The notes under the pieces: model-generated
The model's input: only the letters and a program-made list of their open reading frames with translations
Told to the model about the DNA's origin: nothing
Databases searched by the model: none
Translations under genes and position numbers: made by a program
Shown here: positions 18,516 to 27,337 of the stretch, one piece after another
Layout of the letters: each line of letters starts with the position of its first letter
Numbering within the stretch: the stretch's first letter is position 1
Source of the DNA: Promethearchaeota archaeon Loki_b32
GTDB lineage: Archaea > Asgardarchaeota > Lokiarchaeia > Sigyniarchaeales > SOKP01
DNA: 64,000 nucleotides
Reading direction: 5' to 3'
NCBI GenBank assembly: GCA_005223125.1
Contig: NJBH01000020.1
Span: 1 to 64,000, forward strand

Positions 18516-18628
18516 AGATTTTAGCAATCATATATAGTTTTTTGACAATCGCCCCAAATGATAAGAGTAATAAGCTAAGTTTAAAAGAAACTAGAGATCT
18601 TAGCAATCGTATATAGTTTTTTAACAAG
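18516..18628. repeat. Imperfect direct repeat of the GTPase gene 3' end
   Basis: About 33 bp at 18596-18628, which encode the C-terminal helix LVKKLYTIAKI of the GTPase gene, are repeated almost exactly at 18516-18548, outside the gene. Read in frame on the minus strand, the outer copy gives SFGAIVKKLYMIAKI and a stop. It looks like the tail of a second GTPase copy left after tandem duplication and deletion. Confidence 0.65.
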
Positions 18629-19153
18629 AATTTTAAAGGCTTCCGTGACTCCATGGCCTGTCAATGCACTCGTTTTATAATACCCAACGAATCTATTTTC
18701 TTTTGCTAATTGCTCCACATTAGCGTCAGCAGTCGGTAAGCCTGGATTAGACACTAAAGTTGCCTCATCAACTAAATCCACTTTATTTCCAAATAAAACT
18801 AGTGGTATATTTCCACAATGTTTTTTAAGATCATCAAGCCATCTGGGAACATGCTCATAGGATTGTGGTTGTTCGGGATCGTGAGAGAAAACGATAATTG
18901 CTCCACTGCTTCCTATATAAAACCTTTGTCGTAATGCTTGAAATTGATCTTGCCCTGCAATATCCCAAAGAAACAGTTCAACTTTCTCTCCATCAATTTC
19001 TTCTTCATACTTAGAAAATTGAGTTCCTAGGGTTGATATATACTCCTTTTGAAAGGATCCTTGTGTATATTTTTTAATTAGGGATGTTTTTCCTACTGCG
19101 CCATCACCGATCACAGTGATCTTAAACCCGTATCCTTTTTCATCATCACTCAT
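18581..19153 (-). CDS. Rab/Ras-like small GTPase
   Basis: The product has 190 residues from the ATG at 19153; an upstream TTG at 19165 is less likely because the paralogue also begins MS(D)E. All G motifs are present: GDGAVGKTS (P-loop), a switch I Thr in STLGTQF, WDIAGQDQF with the catalytic Gln, GNKVDL, and TSALTG. The overall pattern is Rab/Ras family. The C-terminus ends KISSFF with no cysteine, so no prenylation is expected. It lies 193 bp downstream of a paralogue on the same strand, and upstream of the LRR gene, a plausible partner. Such GTPases are abundant in Asgard genomes and are thought to act in membrane or cytoskeletal regulation. Confidence 0.93.
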   Translation of the reverse strand: MSDDEKGYGFKITVIGDGAVGKTSLIKKYTQGSFQKEYISTLGTQFSKYEEEIDGEKVELFLWDIAGQDQFQALRQRFYIGSSGAIIVFSHDPEQPQSYEHVPRWLDDLKKHCGNIPLVLFGNKVDLVDEATLVSNPGLPTADANVEQLAKENRFVGYYKTSALTGHGVTEAFKILVKKLYTIAKISSFF

Positions 19154-19346
19154 TTTGGTTATCAATCCATCTAAGTCTAATTTCCTTTTTTATATAATAA
19201 AAATCAGATGTTTTAAATTTTTACAAAAGAATATCTCATTAAAAGTCTATAAATCAAATCGAATATCTAAAATTAAAAGAGTTATATTATCTCAATATTT
19301 TAAAAAAAATTAAAAAAGTCCTTTGAATCGGGATAAAGAACGAGAC

Positions 19347-19901
19347 TCATATAGTGGCTCGTTGATATAGCTTATCAACAAGTTTTTTAAAAGCAATAGA
19401 GACACCTTGACCTGTTAAAGCACTTGTTTTAAAATACTCCATAATATTATGATCTTGAGCGAATTTCTTAACATGAACATCTGAAGTTTCATAATTTGGA
19501 CTAGTAGCTATTGCATTTTGATCAACTAAATCAGCTTTATTTCCAAATAATATTACGGGAATATTCCCACAAACTTCTTTTATATTTGATCGCCATATAT
19601 CGATATGACGATATGTTTCAATTTCTTCAGGAGCAAGAGAAAAAACTATAATAGCACCGCTACTTCCCTTATAAAATCTATCACGTAGGGTACTGAATGA
19701 TTCTTGGCCAGCTAAATCCCATAAGAATAATTCAACCAACTCTCCATTTAAATCTTCTTCATATTTCGAAAATTGCATGCCTAAAGTAGAAATATAATCC
19801 TTTTCAAATGAATTGGTTGTATATCTTTTAATTAGCGATGTTTTTCCGACCGCGGCATCACCAACTACCGTTATTTTAAAGCCGTAAGCCTTTTCACTCA
19901 T
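19347..19901 (-). CDS. Rab/Ras-like small GTPase (paralogue)
   Basis: The product has 184 residues. Motifs are GDAAVGKTS, STLGMQFSKYEED (switch I), WDLAGQESF, GNKADL and TSALTGQG. It is close in sequence to the neighbour at 18581 throughout, so the pair arose by tandem duplication. There is no C-terminal cysteine (ends QRATI), so membrane attachment, if any, is through partners. It is probably an independent transcript, since the gap to the paralogue is AT-rich and about 190 bp. No GAP or GEF gene is recognisable nearby. Confidence 0.93.
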   Translation of the reverse strand: MSEKAYGFKITVVGDAAVGKTSLIKRYTTNSFEKDYISTLGMQFSKYEEDLNGELVELFLWDLAGQESFSTLRDRFYKGSSGAIIVFSLAPEEIETYRHIDIWRSNIKEVCGNIPVILFGNKADLVDQNAIATSPNYETSDVHVKKFAQDHNIMEYFKTSALTGQGVSIAFKKLVDKLYQRATI

Positions 19902-20091
19902 CGTTTAGATTTTAAATTACTTTTTTATTTGTTTTCCTAATAGTATAAATAAGGTTTTTTAAGCATTTTTAAAACATTAATAATAATGTAAATTGATAGG
20001 ACAGCTAAATATTAAAAATTAACATAATAGTTGTAATTTTAGTAAATCATATCATACATCAAAATTAAAAAGTATATAATATCACTATTTA

Positions 20092-20802
20092 TTAAAAGTC
20101 AAATACTTTAATCAATTCATCGGTGTTATCAACCAAAATATCAGGATGATGCTCGCGTAAAGTTTCCTTCTGGGCAAGACCACTTGCCACACAAATCATT
20201 TTAACATTTGCTGCTTTACCAGCCTCGATATCGGTCGTCATATCCCCAATAAAAATTGCTTCTGAAGGTTTCAGATCCCATTTATTAAGAATCTTTAAAA
20301 TTCCTTCTGGATTGGGTTTAACTTCAGTAACATCGTTAAAACCGATTATAGTACTAAAATAATTTGAAAGATTAAATTTTTTTAGAACTTCTTCGGCATA
20401 TTGACTTTTATTATTTGTTAAAATTGCTAGTTTCACATTTTTAGCCAATTTTGAAATTAAATCATCAATACCTTTAAATATCGTTGATTCGTCATCTTTA
20501 TATTTATTAAATTGGTTAAACATAAAGATTGCGATTCGTAGCTTCTTAAAGAAACTAATTCCTTCTAAAAATTTCACTTTTAACAAATCGTACGAATTTA
20601 GCAGAATTTTAGGTATGGGATAATTTTGGATTTCTTCAATCAAATGGGCTATTTCTTCCATCACTTCATCTGGGTTGACGTTCATATCATACTTTTCTAC
20701 TGAATCATCAACAGCTTTCTTAATTGCTTCAGAAATATCATAAATCACACCATCCATATCGAAGATAATTCCTTTATATTTTTCTAAGTTAATTTTTTCC
20801 AT
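20092..20802 (-). CDS. HAD-superfamily phosphatase (phosphoglycolate phosphatase-like)
   Basis: The product has 236 residues. HAD motifs are IIFDMDGVIYD (nucleophile Asp and acid/base Asp), LAILTNNKSQ (motif II), KPNPEGI with the motif III Lys, and IFIGDMTTDIEAG (motif IV). The helical cap lies between motifs I and II (residues about 20-105), which fits the Gph/PGMB-like subgroup. The substrate cannot be told from sequence: phosphoglycolate or another small phosphate ester. It is a single gene between the GTPase cluster and a divergent acidic protein. Confidence 0.88.
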   Translation of the reverse strand: MEKINLEKYKGIIFDMDGVIYDISEAIKKAVDDSVEKYDMNVNPDEVMEEIAHLIEEIQNYPIPKILLNSYDLLKVKFLEGISFFKKLRIAIFMFNQFNKYKDDESTIFKGIDDLISKLAKNVKLAILTNNKSQYAEEVLKKFNLSNYFSTIIGFNDVTEVKPNPEGILKILNKWDLKPSEAIFIGDMTTDIEAGKAANVKMICVASGLAQKETLREHHPDILVDNTDELIKVFDF

Positions 20803-20905
20803 ACTAAAGTCTATTAATATTTAGAACAATTTTAATTATACGAATATCAATACTTTAATTATATAATTATCAAAAATTGTAATCAAAAACCTTTTATAAA
20901 TTAAA

Positions 20906-21796
20906 ATGAACGAAAATCAAGAAAAAGAAATTGAAAAGCAAGATACTGAAGAAATTGAAGACGAAGATGATGATTTAAAAACTTATCTTAGAGATATGAA
21001 AGCGCTTGAAACTGACTTTTCTGATTTAGACGATTTAGACATGGAAGAGCTTCAAGAAATACAGGATGCAATTGAGAAAGTCAAAGAAGGTGAAGAATTA
21101 ACTGAAGTTGAGATAATTAATGAAGGCATATCTGAAGAAGAAGTAATAATTGATGAAATTAAAGAAGAGCAAGAATTTAAAGAAGCTATGATTTCGGATT
21201 TTTCCGATATGGACGAAATTGATTTTGATGAATTAAGAGAAATGCAAGAAGCTATTGAAACAGTAAAGCACGAAGAAGTTGAGGTAGTATCTGGAGAAAT
21301 AGGTAAAATTGAATCTACTCAAAGTATTCCAAAGGATTTGGAGGAAAGAATTAAACAAGAACTCTTAAAAAGAAAAGAGCTTGAGGTAAAGGAAATCATC
21401 ACACCAGAGAAGTTTTTAGATTATGTTAAGAATAGACGCGATAAGATTTGGTATCACGCACTCCATTATTTGGTTTTTAATATTGAGGATCATATTGCGT
21501 CAAAAGCGTTATTATTTGATGTATTAAAAGAAGTTACAAGTAAATCTCCTATTGATCCAATTCCAGAACATAAATTTTATTTCGGCTTAGGTTATATCTT
21601 AAGGTTGAATTTGAATGATAAACAAATAGTTCGGTTTTTCAGAAATGGAAAATTTAAAATCAATACAAAAGTCGAAATCCTAAAAGAAATTTTAGAGGAA
21701 GCTGGGGAACCTATAAGCACAAGACCAATTATAAAAGAAGAAGAGAAAAAAAAAATGTTCAAAGATTTTCTTGGTGAGGATTTTCTTGATATCTAA
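20906..21796 (+). CDS. Acidic protein with internal duplication, linked to an EngB-like GTPase
   Basis: The product has 296 residues. The first about 150 are extremely Glu/Asp-rich and carry two copies of a roughly 25-residue unit (DFSDLDDLDMEELQEIQ and DFSDMDEIDFDELREMQ), each followed by a helix. The C-terminal half is a compact helical domain of unknown type (LDYVKNRRDKIWYHALHYL, then HKFYFGLGYILRLNL). It is followed after 24 bp by an EngB-like GTPase gene on the same strand, so they probably form an operon. The acidic repeats may bind basic partners such as ribosomal proteins, rRNA-binding proteins or chromatin proteins. That is inference. Confidence 0.65.
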   Translation: MNENQEKEIEKQDTEEIEDEDDDLKTYLRDMKALETDFSDLDDLDMEELQEIQDAIEKVKEGEELTEVEIINEGISEEEVIIDEIKEEQEFKEAMISDFSDMDEIDFDELREMQEAIETVKHEEVEVVSGEIGKIESTQSIPKDLEERIKQELLKRKELEVKEIITPEKFLDYVKNRRDKIWYHALHYLVFNIEDHIASKALLFDVLKEVTSKSPIDPIPEHKFYFGLGYILRLNLNDKQIVRFFRNGKFKINTKVEILKEILEEAGEPISTRPIIKEEEKKKMFKDFLGEDFLDI

Positions 21797-21820
21797 GATT
21801 TAATTTTATTGAGAAGTAAA

Positions 21821-22447
21821 ATGAAGCAAAAACCTTCACTATTAATCATTGGAAATTCTAATGTAGGAAAAAGCTCAATAACTAGATTGCTGATGCCAAA
21901 TCCTAGAAAGTTTAAGGGCAAAATTGGAAAAACTCCAGGTAGCACGTTACTGATAAAACCAATTACTCAAGATAAATTACCTTATAAAATAGTTGATCTT
22001 CCCGGATTTGGATATATCAGTCAATCCAGTCGGAGAAGAGGAGAACATAATAAAAAACAAATTGTTGTTCATATCGAAAAGCACTATGAAGACTATTTTT
22101 TAGGGTTAATAGTAATCAATATTTTAAGAATAGAGGATGAAATTCAAAAATTTTTTATTCAAAATAGAAGGACGATTCCTTTAAGTTTTGAATTAATTCA
22201 ATTTCTAAGCGAATTTGAAATCCCCCTTCTTATTATCTTTAATAAAATTGATAAATTTTCTAATCTAGATAAAAAAAAAATAATAAACTTATTTATTGAA
22301 TCCGCAAAAGAACATGGTTTGAAATTAGTTCATTTAATTGATAGAAAAATTGAAAAGAAGTCAGAAATACCATATTTAGAATTTTCGGCATTAAAAAAAA
22401 CAAACCTTACTAAACTAAAACAAATAATTCAAGAATATTTACCATAA
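21821..22447 (+). CDS. engB: EngB-like GTP-binding protein
   Basis: The product has 208 residues from the ATG at 21821; a TTG at 21809 is in frame but would overlap the purine-rich ribosome site. Motifs are GNSNVGKSSITRLL (P-loop), GKTPGST (switch I with Thr), DLPGFGYI (G3) and FNKIDKF (G4). The G3 context, DLPGFGY, is diagnostic of the EngB/YsxC group, which assists large-subunit ribosome assembly in bacteria. Archaeal versions are less studied. It is the second gene of a probable operon with the acidic repeat protein. Confidence 0.85.
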   Translation: MKQKPSLLIIGNSNVGKSSITRLLMPNPRKFKGKIGKTPGSTLLIKPITQDKLPYKIVDLPGFGYISQSSRRRGEHNKKQIVVHIEKHYEDYFLGLIVINILRIEDEIQKFFIQNRRTIPLSFELIQFLSEFEIPLLIIFNKIDKFSNLDKKKIINLFIESAKEHGLKLVHLIDRKIEKKSEIPYLEFSALKKTNLTKLKQIIQEYLP

Positions 22448-22491
22448 TATTTTCAATTATACAGAGAGGAAAATCCAAAAAATATTATATT

Positions 22492-23784
22492 TTACACACT
22501 TTTTATTGTAGGATCCTTTTCTTTATCCCAATTTATTGCAAATAAAAAATCTCTACTTGTTTTATTTTTGTATATTAATGGAAATCCGCTTATTTTCTCA
22601 AATTTTGAAGCAAATTTTGCTAGATAATCAAATTCTGGAAAATAATCTTGGACTCCTTTATCACTTTTCAATCTTTCGTTTATTAACAGTGCCTTTGCTT
22701 GTAATGTAAATCCTTTAATTTCAAAAAAGTTTGGGTTAGAGTTCTCAATTATTTTAACATATTCAGCTATAAACTTGTCATCTAAATTCAAGTTTTTAAC
22801 TGCCGTTAACCTGACTAAAGTTCTGCCAGATAATGATTGTACTAAATCTAAACTCTCCATTATCTTACCCCAACCATTTTTAATCATAGGTCGACAGATT
22901 TTCTTATAGATGTTCTCATTAGGGGCAGGTAATGTGATGTATAACTGCGAGGGTAATGGATCTAACTTTTGAATTCTTTCTGGCAATGTACCATTAGTAA
23001 CTATAAATGTTGTCATATTACGATTTTTAAATTCTTGAACAAATTCAGAAATTCTAGGATATAGCATTGGTTCCCCATCGAGAGAAATAGCTGCATGATT
23101 TGGTATCATTGCTTCGCTATGTGCTTGCATTATCTCATCAGGTGTCGTTAATATTCTATTAATTAATACTTCAAGTTCTTCTCTAGAATCAATACAACAT
23201 ATAATGTCTTCCTCTAATCTAAAATTCTTTAATGAATCATCTATTGTTTTGATATAATTTTGAGTTTTAAGTAGAGTAATAGCTCGTTCAATTTTATTCT
23301 TTGAAACATGAATATTATTACTGAGCGAATTTATATTATGATTTTGATGATTATTAAGAAGCATGAAGTAGAGAATATCAATCATGATTTCATAATTATC
23401 GAGGTACCTCCTTAAAGGCAGATGATTCTTAATTATATCCTCATGGTGGCGTAGCATTTCATCAATAAGAAATTTAGGATTATCTGGTTCAACAATGAAT
23501 TTACTTCCAAGTGAACCTGACTCAATATCCCTCCAGCAAAAAACGCACTGGTGATTACAAAATGGTAATGAAGGGGTATTTTGTAAACATCTATGACTTT
23601 GTATTCCAAAAACTCCTTTGTAGCAATTCCGATTATCCCTTCCTGTCTCTAATCGCTGTTCAAGCCAGTGACATGGTTTTATTGATGAATGCTTATTTTC
23701 TCCAACGATTCTATATGTTGTTTTTGTATATGTCTCAACAAACTCATTTGTGATTTTGTTATCAATGTTATATCTATTTTTCAT
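22492..23784 (-). CDS. taw1: tRNA 4-demethylwyosine synthase (Taw1), with an inserted helical domain
   Basis: The product has 430 residues, longer than the usual 310-340. Radical SAM cluster ligands are Cys76, Cys80 and Cys83 (FCNHQCVFCW). A second Fe-S cluster is expected from Cys38, Cys54 and Cys66, matching the archaeal Taw1/TYW1 pattern. Further conserved blocks are AISLDGEPMLYP and TFIVTNGTLPERI. The enzyme condenses pyruvate carbons onto N1-methylguanosine-37 of tRNA-Phe, making the tricyclic wyosine core. Extra length comes from about 90 residues at 125-215 that look like a winged helix (SLSNNIHVSKNKIERAI). A possible TATA box lies just upstream. Confidence 0.93.
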   Translation of the reverse strand: MKNRYNIDNKITNEFVETYTKTTYRIVGENKHSSIKPCHWLEQRLETGRDNRNCYKGVFGIQSHRCLQNTPSLPFCNHQCVFCWRDIESGSLGSKFIVEPDNPKFLIDEMLRHHEDIIKNHLPLRRYLDNYEIMIDILYFMLLNNHQNHNINSLSNNIHVSKNKIERAITLLKTQNYIKTIDDSLKNFRLEEDIICCIDSREELEVLINRILTTPDEIMQAHSEAMIPNHAAISLDGEPMLYPRISEFVQEFKNRNMTTFIVTNGTLPERIQKLDPLPSQLYITLPAPNENIYKKICRPMIKNGWGKIMESLDLVQSLSGRTLVRLTAVKNLNLDDKFIAEYVKIIENSNPNFFEIKGFTLQAKALLINERLKSDKGVQDYFPEFDYLAKFASKFEKISGFPLIYKNKTSRDFLFAINWDKEKDPTIKSV

Positions 23785-23818
23785 TAAAGTACCACTTTGA
23801 AATCAAAATTTTCACTAG

Positions 23819-23828
23819 TTTATATAAA
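23819..23828 (-). promoter_or_regulatory. Candidate TATA box of taw1
   Basis: On the minus strand, TTTATATAAA lies about 35-45 bases before the taw1 ATG, at the spacing expected for an archaeal promoter with a short leader. AT-rich background makes chance matches common. Confidence 0.35.
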
Positions 23829-23961
23829 TAAATGTATTTTATTAAGATATTAAATTATATTCTTTAAATTTATAAGTATATAAGTAATTAGTAGACTACT
23901 TTTAGATTATAACTAAAATTACGATTTTAGTTAATTAGGATAAATAATAAGATGGTTTAGA

Positions 23962-24840
23962 ATGTTAAACAGAATAAAAAGCGAATTGTTAAATTTTGGA
24001 TTGAAATTCATTGATGTTGATGAAAAAATCGTGAGGATGATTTTAGAGACAAAACCTGCAAATGTAAATGAAATTGTAATCCTACCAGCTATAAAAATTG
24101 TAATGAAAAAATTATTACAGAAGTTACAAAACAAACGGAATTATGGAAGAGTATATAATGGAGAATTAAACAATATTAAAATTAGCATTGTTCGTTCTTT
24201 AGTTGGAGCGCCCAATTGTGCAATGGCTGTAGAAGCATTAAGAAGATGCAAAACAAAAATTATTATTAGAATTGATGTTTGTGGAGGAATAGAAAATGAA
24301 ATCATTCCAATTAATATTGGAGATATTTTAATCCCAAAATTCGCTTTTTGTGATGATGGAACCAGTCCTCAATATTTCAGAGAAAATCCTTCTTTAGTCA
24401 ATGAGTTACAGTCAATTCCAAATCCAATGGGTAAATTTCAAAATATGTTCACAGGAAATCAAACTATTTTCGCATCTAAACCTAATGAAATGCTAAGAGA
24501 ACTGTTTTTTGGTAAAGGAACTGCACTCTTTCCAAATAAAGTCAAAGAAACTAATCTATGGACCACTGATGCTCTATTTTGTGAAAGCTTAGAATTCATA
24601 AGAGCATTAAACTCAATAAACGTTCAATCTGTCGATATGGAATCATCTATATTATTTTTACTTGGTAAAATATACAATTTAAAAACTGTTTCTCTTCTCT
24701 CTGTTTCGGATTTACCAGGCCATCCTAAATATGATTTACTTAATTCAAATGAGATTCATCCTGAAATGGAGAACGGAATTGATCATGCAATAAAATTATT
24801 AATAACGGCATTACCTCGAGTAAACTCTTTAATTAAGTAA
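23962..24840 (+). CDS. Nucleoside phosphorylase family protein (PNP/UDP type)
   Basis: The product has 292 residues. The phosphorylase-1 fold is recognisable from LVGAPNCAMAVEALRRCK, then IRIDVCGGI, then VQSVDMESSILFLLG, where the Met-Glu pair contacts ribose, and SVSDLPGHP near the end, which corresponds to the base-binding Asp. This suggests cleavage of a nucleoside by phosphate in purine or pyrimidine salvage. The pattern is nearer uridine phosphorylase than MTA phosphorylase, but substrate is uncertain. The N-terminal about 70 residues are extra helical sequence. It is divergent from taw1. Confidence 0.82.
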   Translation: MLNRIKSELLNFGLKFIDVDEKIVRMILETKPANVNEIVILPAIKIVMKKLLQKLQNKRNYGRVYNGELNNIKISIVRSLVGAPNCAMAVEALRRCKTKIIIRIDVCGGIENEIIPINIGDILIPKFAFCDDGTSPQYFRENPSLVNELQSIPNPMGKFQNMFTGNQTIFASKPNEMLRELFFGKGTALFPNKVKETNLWTTDALFCESLEFIRALNSINVQSVDMESSILFLLGKIYNLKTVSLLSVSDLPGHPKYDLLNSNEIHPEMENGIDHAIKLLITALPRVNSLIK

Positions 24841-24881
24841 TAGGAATCAATTTTATAAAGAATTTTTAACTCAATAATTTT

Positions 24882-25775
24882 TTAAAGTCCTTTAAGCAAC
24901 TGACTAAAATCTGGTTCATCAAAAAACTCATTATATGTTTTTAATAACTCAATATTTACTAAAAATATTTTATTACCAGATTTATTTTTAGCCGTTTTTA
25001 GAAGATTAAGATCTTTTAATTTTTTAATATGGTATAAAATTGTTCCTGAGTATATTTCTAAATTTTCTCCCATTTTTGAGACTTTTATTTCTTCATCCTT
25101 AAATATCTCTTCCAAAAGTTTAGGGATCAAGGGATTTAGAAAAATAACTTTAAATTTATCATAATCTTCAGGTACCTCGCTTAAAAAGTAATGAAGAGTT
25201 TTTCCAATTTTCTTTGATCGAATAAGATCAAATCTTTCAAGAGTCATAACATGTTTTAAAAATGGAGTTCTGGTTATCCCTACATGAGTTTCAATTTTTT
25301 CATCTCTTGCATGAACTCCAGGATTTTCTTTTATAAATTCAAGGATACTTACAAGTTTTTTATTAGTCAGAATTTCTAATTTGGTACGTCTTTCATTCGT
25401 GACAATCCAATTTTTCTCTTCCAAACCGCGAATACTTAAAAAAATTTCCTCTTTACTATATCCTTTCCTATATGAGAGTTTAGCAATGCATTTGGCATAT
25501 AATTTCTCAATTATTGGATATTTTTGTATTTGACTCTCTGATATAATTTCAAATTCAGTATCGTATCTTTTTAATTTTAAAATTTCTTTAGCAATGTCTA
25601 AAACATCTTTTTCTATCTCACTTAATTCTTCAACAATTTCCTCTGTTTTTAAATCTTCTTTCTCGACTTCAATTGTTTCTTGCAATGGTTTAAAATCAAG
25701 ACGTCTAAATGAACTATCTCGTAGGGTTTCTCTCTCTTTATTTCCTCTCGGTTCCCTTCTTTTTTCCATCGACAT
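24882..25775 (-). CDS. Transcription regulator with two winged-helix domains
   Basis: The product has 297 residues. A charged N-terminus of about 55 residues (RREPRGNKERETLR) is followed by a helical segment and two winged helices. The first lies at about 150-205 (NPGVHARDEKIETHVGITRT, then FLKHVMTLERFDLI). The second lies at about 225-290 (KVSKMGENLEIYSGTILYHI, then KKLKDLNLLKTA). The second resembles ArsR-type domains common in archaea. It starts only 2 nt after the stop of the membrane protein gene upstream (25778-27337), so translation is almost certainly coupled. The regulator may respond to whatever the membrane protein senses. Confidence 0.8.
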   Translation of the reverse strand: MSMEKRREPRGNKERETLRDSSFRRLDFKPLQETIEVEKEDLKTEEIVEELSEIEKDVLDIAKEILKLKRYDTEFEIISESQIQKYPIIEKLYAKCIAKLSYRKGYSKEEIFLSIRGLEEKNWIVTNERRTKLEILTNKKLVSILEFIKENPGVHARDEKIETHVGITRTPFLKHVMTLERFDLIRSKKIGKTLHYFLSEVPEDYDKFKVIFLNPLIPKLLEEIFKDEEIKVSKMGENLEIYSGTILYHIKKLKDLNLLKTAKNKSGNKIFLVNIELLKTYNEFFDEPDFSQLLKGL

Positions 25776-25777
25776 CT

Positions 25778-27337
25778 TTAGGCGTTTTCCTCTAAGAATC
25801 GGACAAATTTTATTTGTTCTTCATAATCCATATATTTTAATTGTTCTAAAATTCTGTTATAATGTTTTGGTCGAACATTGGAAAGTTTGCGAATTCGGGC
25901 AATTAATCTTTTGGGTATTTCTTTGTATAAATTAACTATAGCTTCGATGTATTTTACTTGTTCTTCTTTTGTTAAGAACGCAAGTTCTTCCAATAATTCT
26001 TTCTTTTCCTTTTTAGAGATTTTTAAATCGATTATTTGTTTCCTTAAATCCTTTGAAAGGACAGCAAAAATTTTTGAGAAATATTCCTTTACTAATTTCT
26101 TATCTTTTTCATCTTTAACAGGTAAGAGAGAATCATGTAACTTTAATTTAAATTCTTCTTCCCTCTTTTCCTTTTCTTCTTTATCTATCTTGATTGGGAT
26201 CTTTTCAAGTTCTTTAGCAGTAATTTCATCTAATCTTTCTGGTTCTGCTTTAACTGGTTTTTCTTCTACATCTTTTAATTCAATTGCTCGTTCTTCAGAT
26301 ACCTCTTTTTCTGGAACTTCCATTTTCCTATAAGGTGGTGTTGGGGGTGCTGGAGCAAAATATACAGATTTTTCTGTTACAGGTATTTTTTGGATCGTTT
26401 CAGGTGGGGTACCAAAAATTAAGAAAAATATTAAGACTCCTTTTAAGAGTATAAAGATGCCCGCGGCAAAAAATATAGTTCCTAAAATCCCTAAAATAAG
26501 ATACTTAAGAGCATCTCCAATCTTAAATTTTGTTTGTTCATTGGTTTCCTTTTTTAAGCTCCCATCAGTAAGTAATATTGCAAATGCAATAAGGAAAAAA
26601 CCAAGATAAATCAATAGCCTAGCAGGAATTACTAAATCAAAAGGAAAATCTAAATTTATTAAACCCCGTTTAGGAAGATAAATTCCATCTGAATATATTC
26701 TATAAATACCAAATAGTAGGATTAAAAAACCTGCTTTAGCAGAGAAACTATTCAATGAATTTTTTGCTAGTAAACCATAATCATATGTTTTAAAGTCCTC
26801 ATTTTTAGAATCTGTAATTACATAGATTATAATAAGAACACCTTTAATGAGTATAATAACTCCAAGGCCATATAATATACAACCTAATACTCCCCAAGAG
26901 AATGCATCAAGGAAAATATCATTGTATTTTTTCTCCTTTACTTTTCGTGCTATACGTGTTCTATCATAAACTATAATAAATAATCCAAGAAAACCATGCA
27001 TAATTCGATCAAATAAAAGTCCTATATCCCAATAAATAGCAATTTCAGCTATTAATCCAAAAGAAATACATGTAAAAATAAATAAAGGGATAAAAGAAAT
27101 TTTGTTTAATAATTGAATGCTTTTTTCTAAACTAGATGATTTACTTTCAGATAATTTATGAAATGGTTTTTTTTCCCTTCGATATGGTGTTGTAGCGGGT
27201 TTAAATTTAATTCCTTCCATAATGAAAGGAGAGCCACATCTTTCACAATAAACTTGAATGTTACTTTCTATTAAGTGAGAAAGTTCGTTTGGGTATGCAT
27301 GCTGACATTCACGGCAAATATAAACTTTTTTAACCAT
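25778..27337 (-). CDS. Zinc-ribbon polytopic membrane protein
   Basis: The product has 519 residues. It starts with a zinc ribbon (CREC at 8-11, CERC at about 31-34), then has about eight hydrophobic segments between residues 80 and 310 in two similar halves, which suggests internal duplication. A Pro/Ala-rich linker (FAPAPPTPPYRKM) leads into a long charged, coiled cytoplasmic tail. No transporter family is recognised. It is directly coupled to the double-wHTH regulator gene. The combination suggests a membrane-linked sensor with a regulator, but no ligand can be named. Confidence 0.65.
   Translation of the reverse strand: MVKKVYICRECQHAYPNELSHLIESNIQVYCERCGSPFIMEGIKFKPATTPYRREKKPFHKLSESKSSSLEKSIQLLNKISFIPLFIFTCISFGLIAEIAIYWDIGLLFDRIMHGFLGLFIIVYDRTRIARKVKEKKYNDIFLDAFSWGVLGCILYGLGVIILIKGVLIIIYVITDSKNEDFKTYDYGLLAKNSLNSFSAKAGFLILLFGIYRIYSDGIYLPKRGLINLDFPFDLVIPARLLIYLGFFLIAFAILLTDGSLKKETNEQTKFKIGDALKYLILGILGTIFFAAGIFILLKGVLIFFLIFGTPPETIQKIPVTEKSVYFAPAPPTPPYRKMEVPEKEVSEERAIELKDVEEKPVKAEPERLDEITAKELEKIPIKIDKEEKEKREEEFKLKLHDSLLPVKDEKDKKLVKEYFSKIFAVLSKDLRKQIIDLKISKKEKKELLEELAFLTKEEQVKYIEAIVNLYKEIPKRLIARIRKLSNVRPKHYNRILEQLKYMDYEEQIKFVRFLEENA

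Noticed and set aside
25594-26333. Plus-strand frames of 113 and 151 codons
   Set aside because: They are Ser/Phe-rich antisense shadows of the zinc-ribbon membrane protein and the wHTH regulator.
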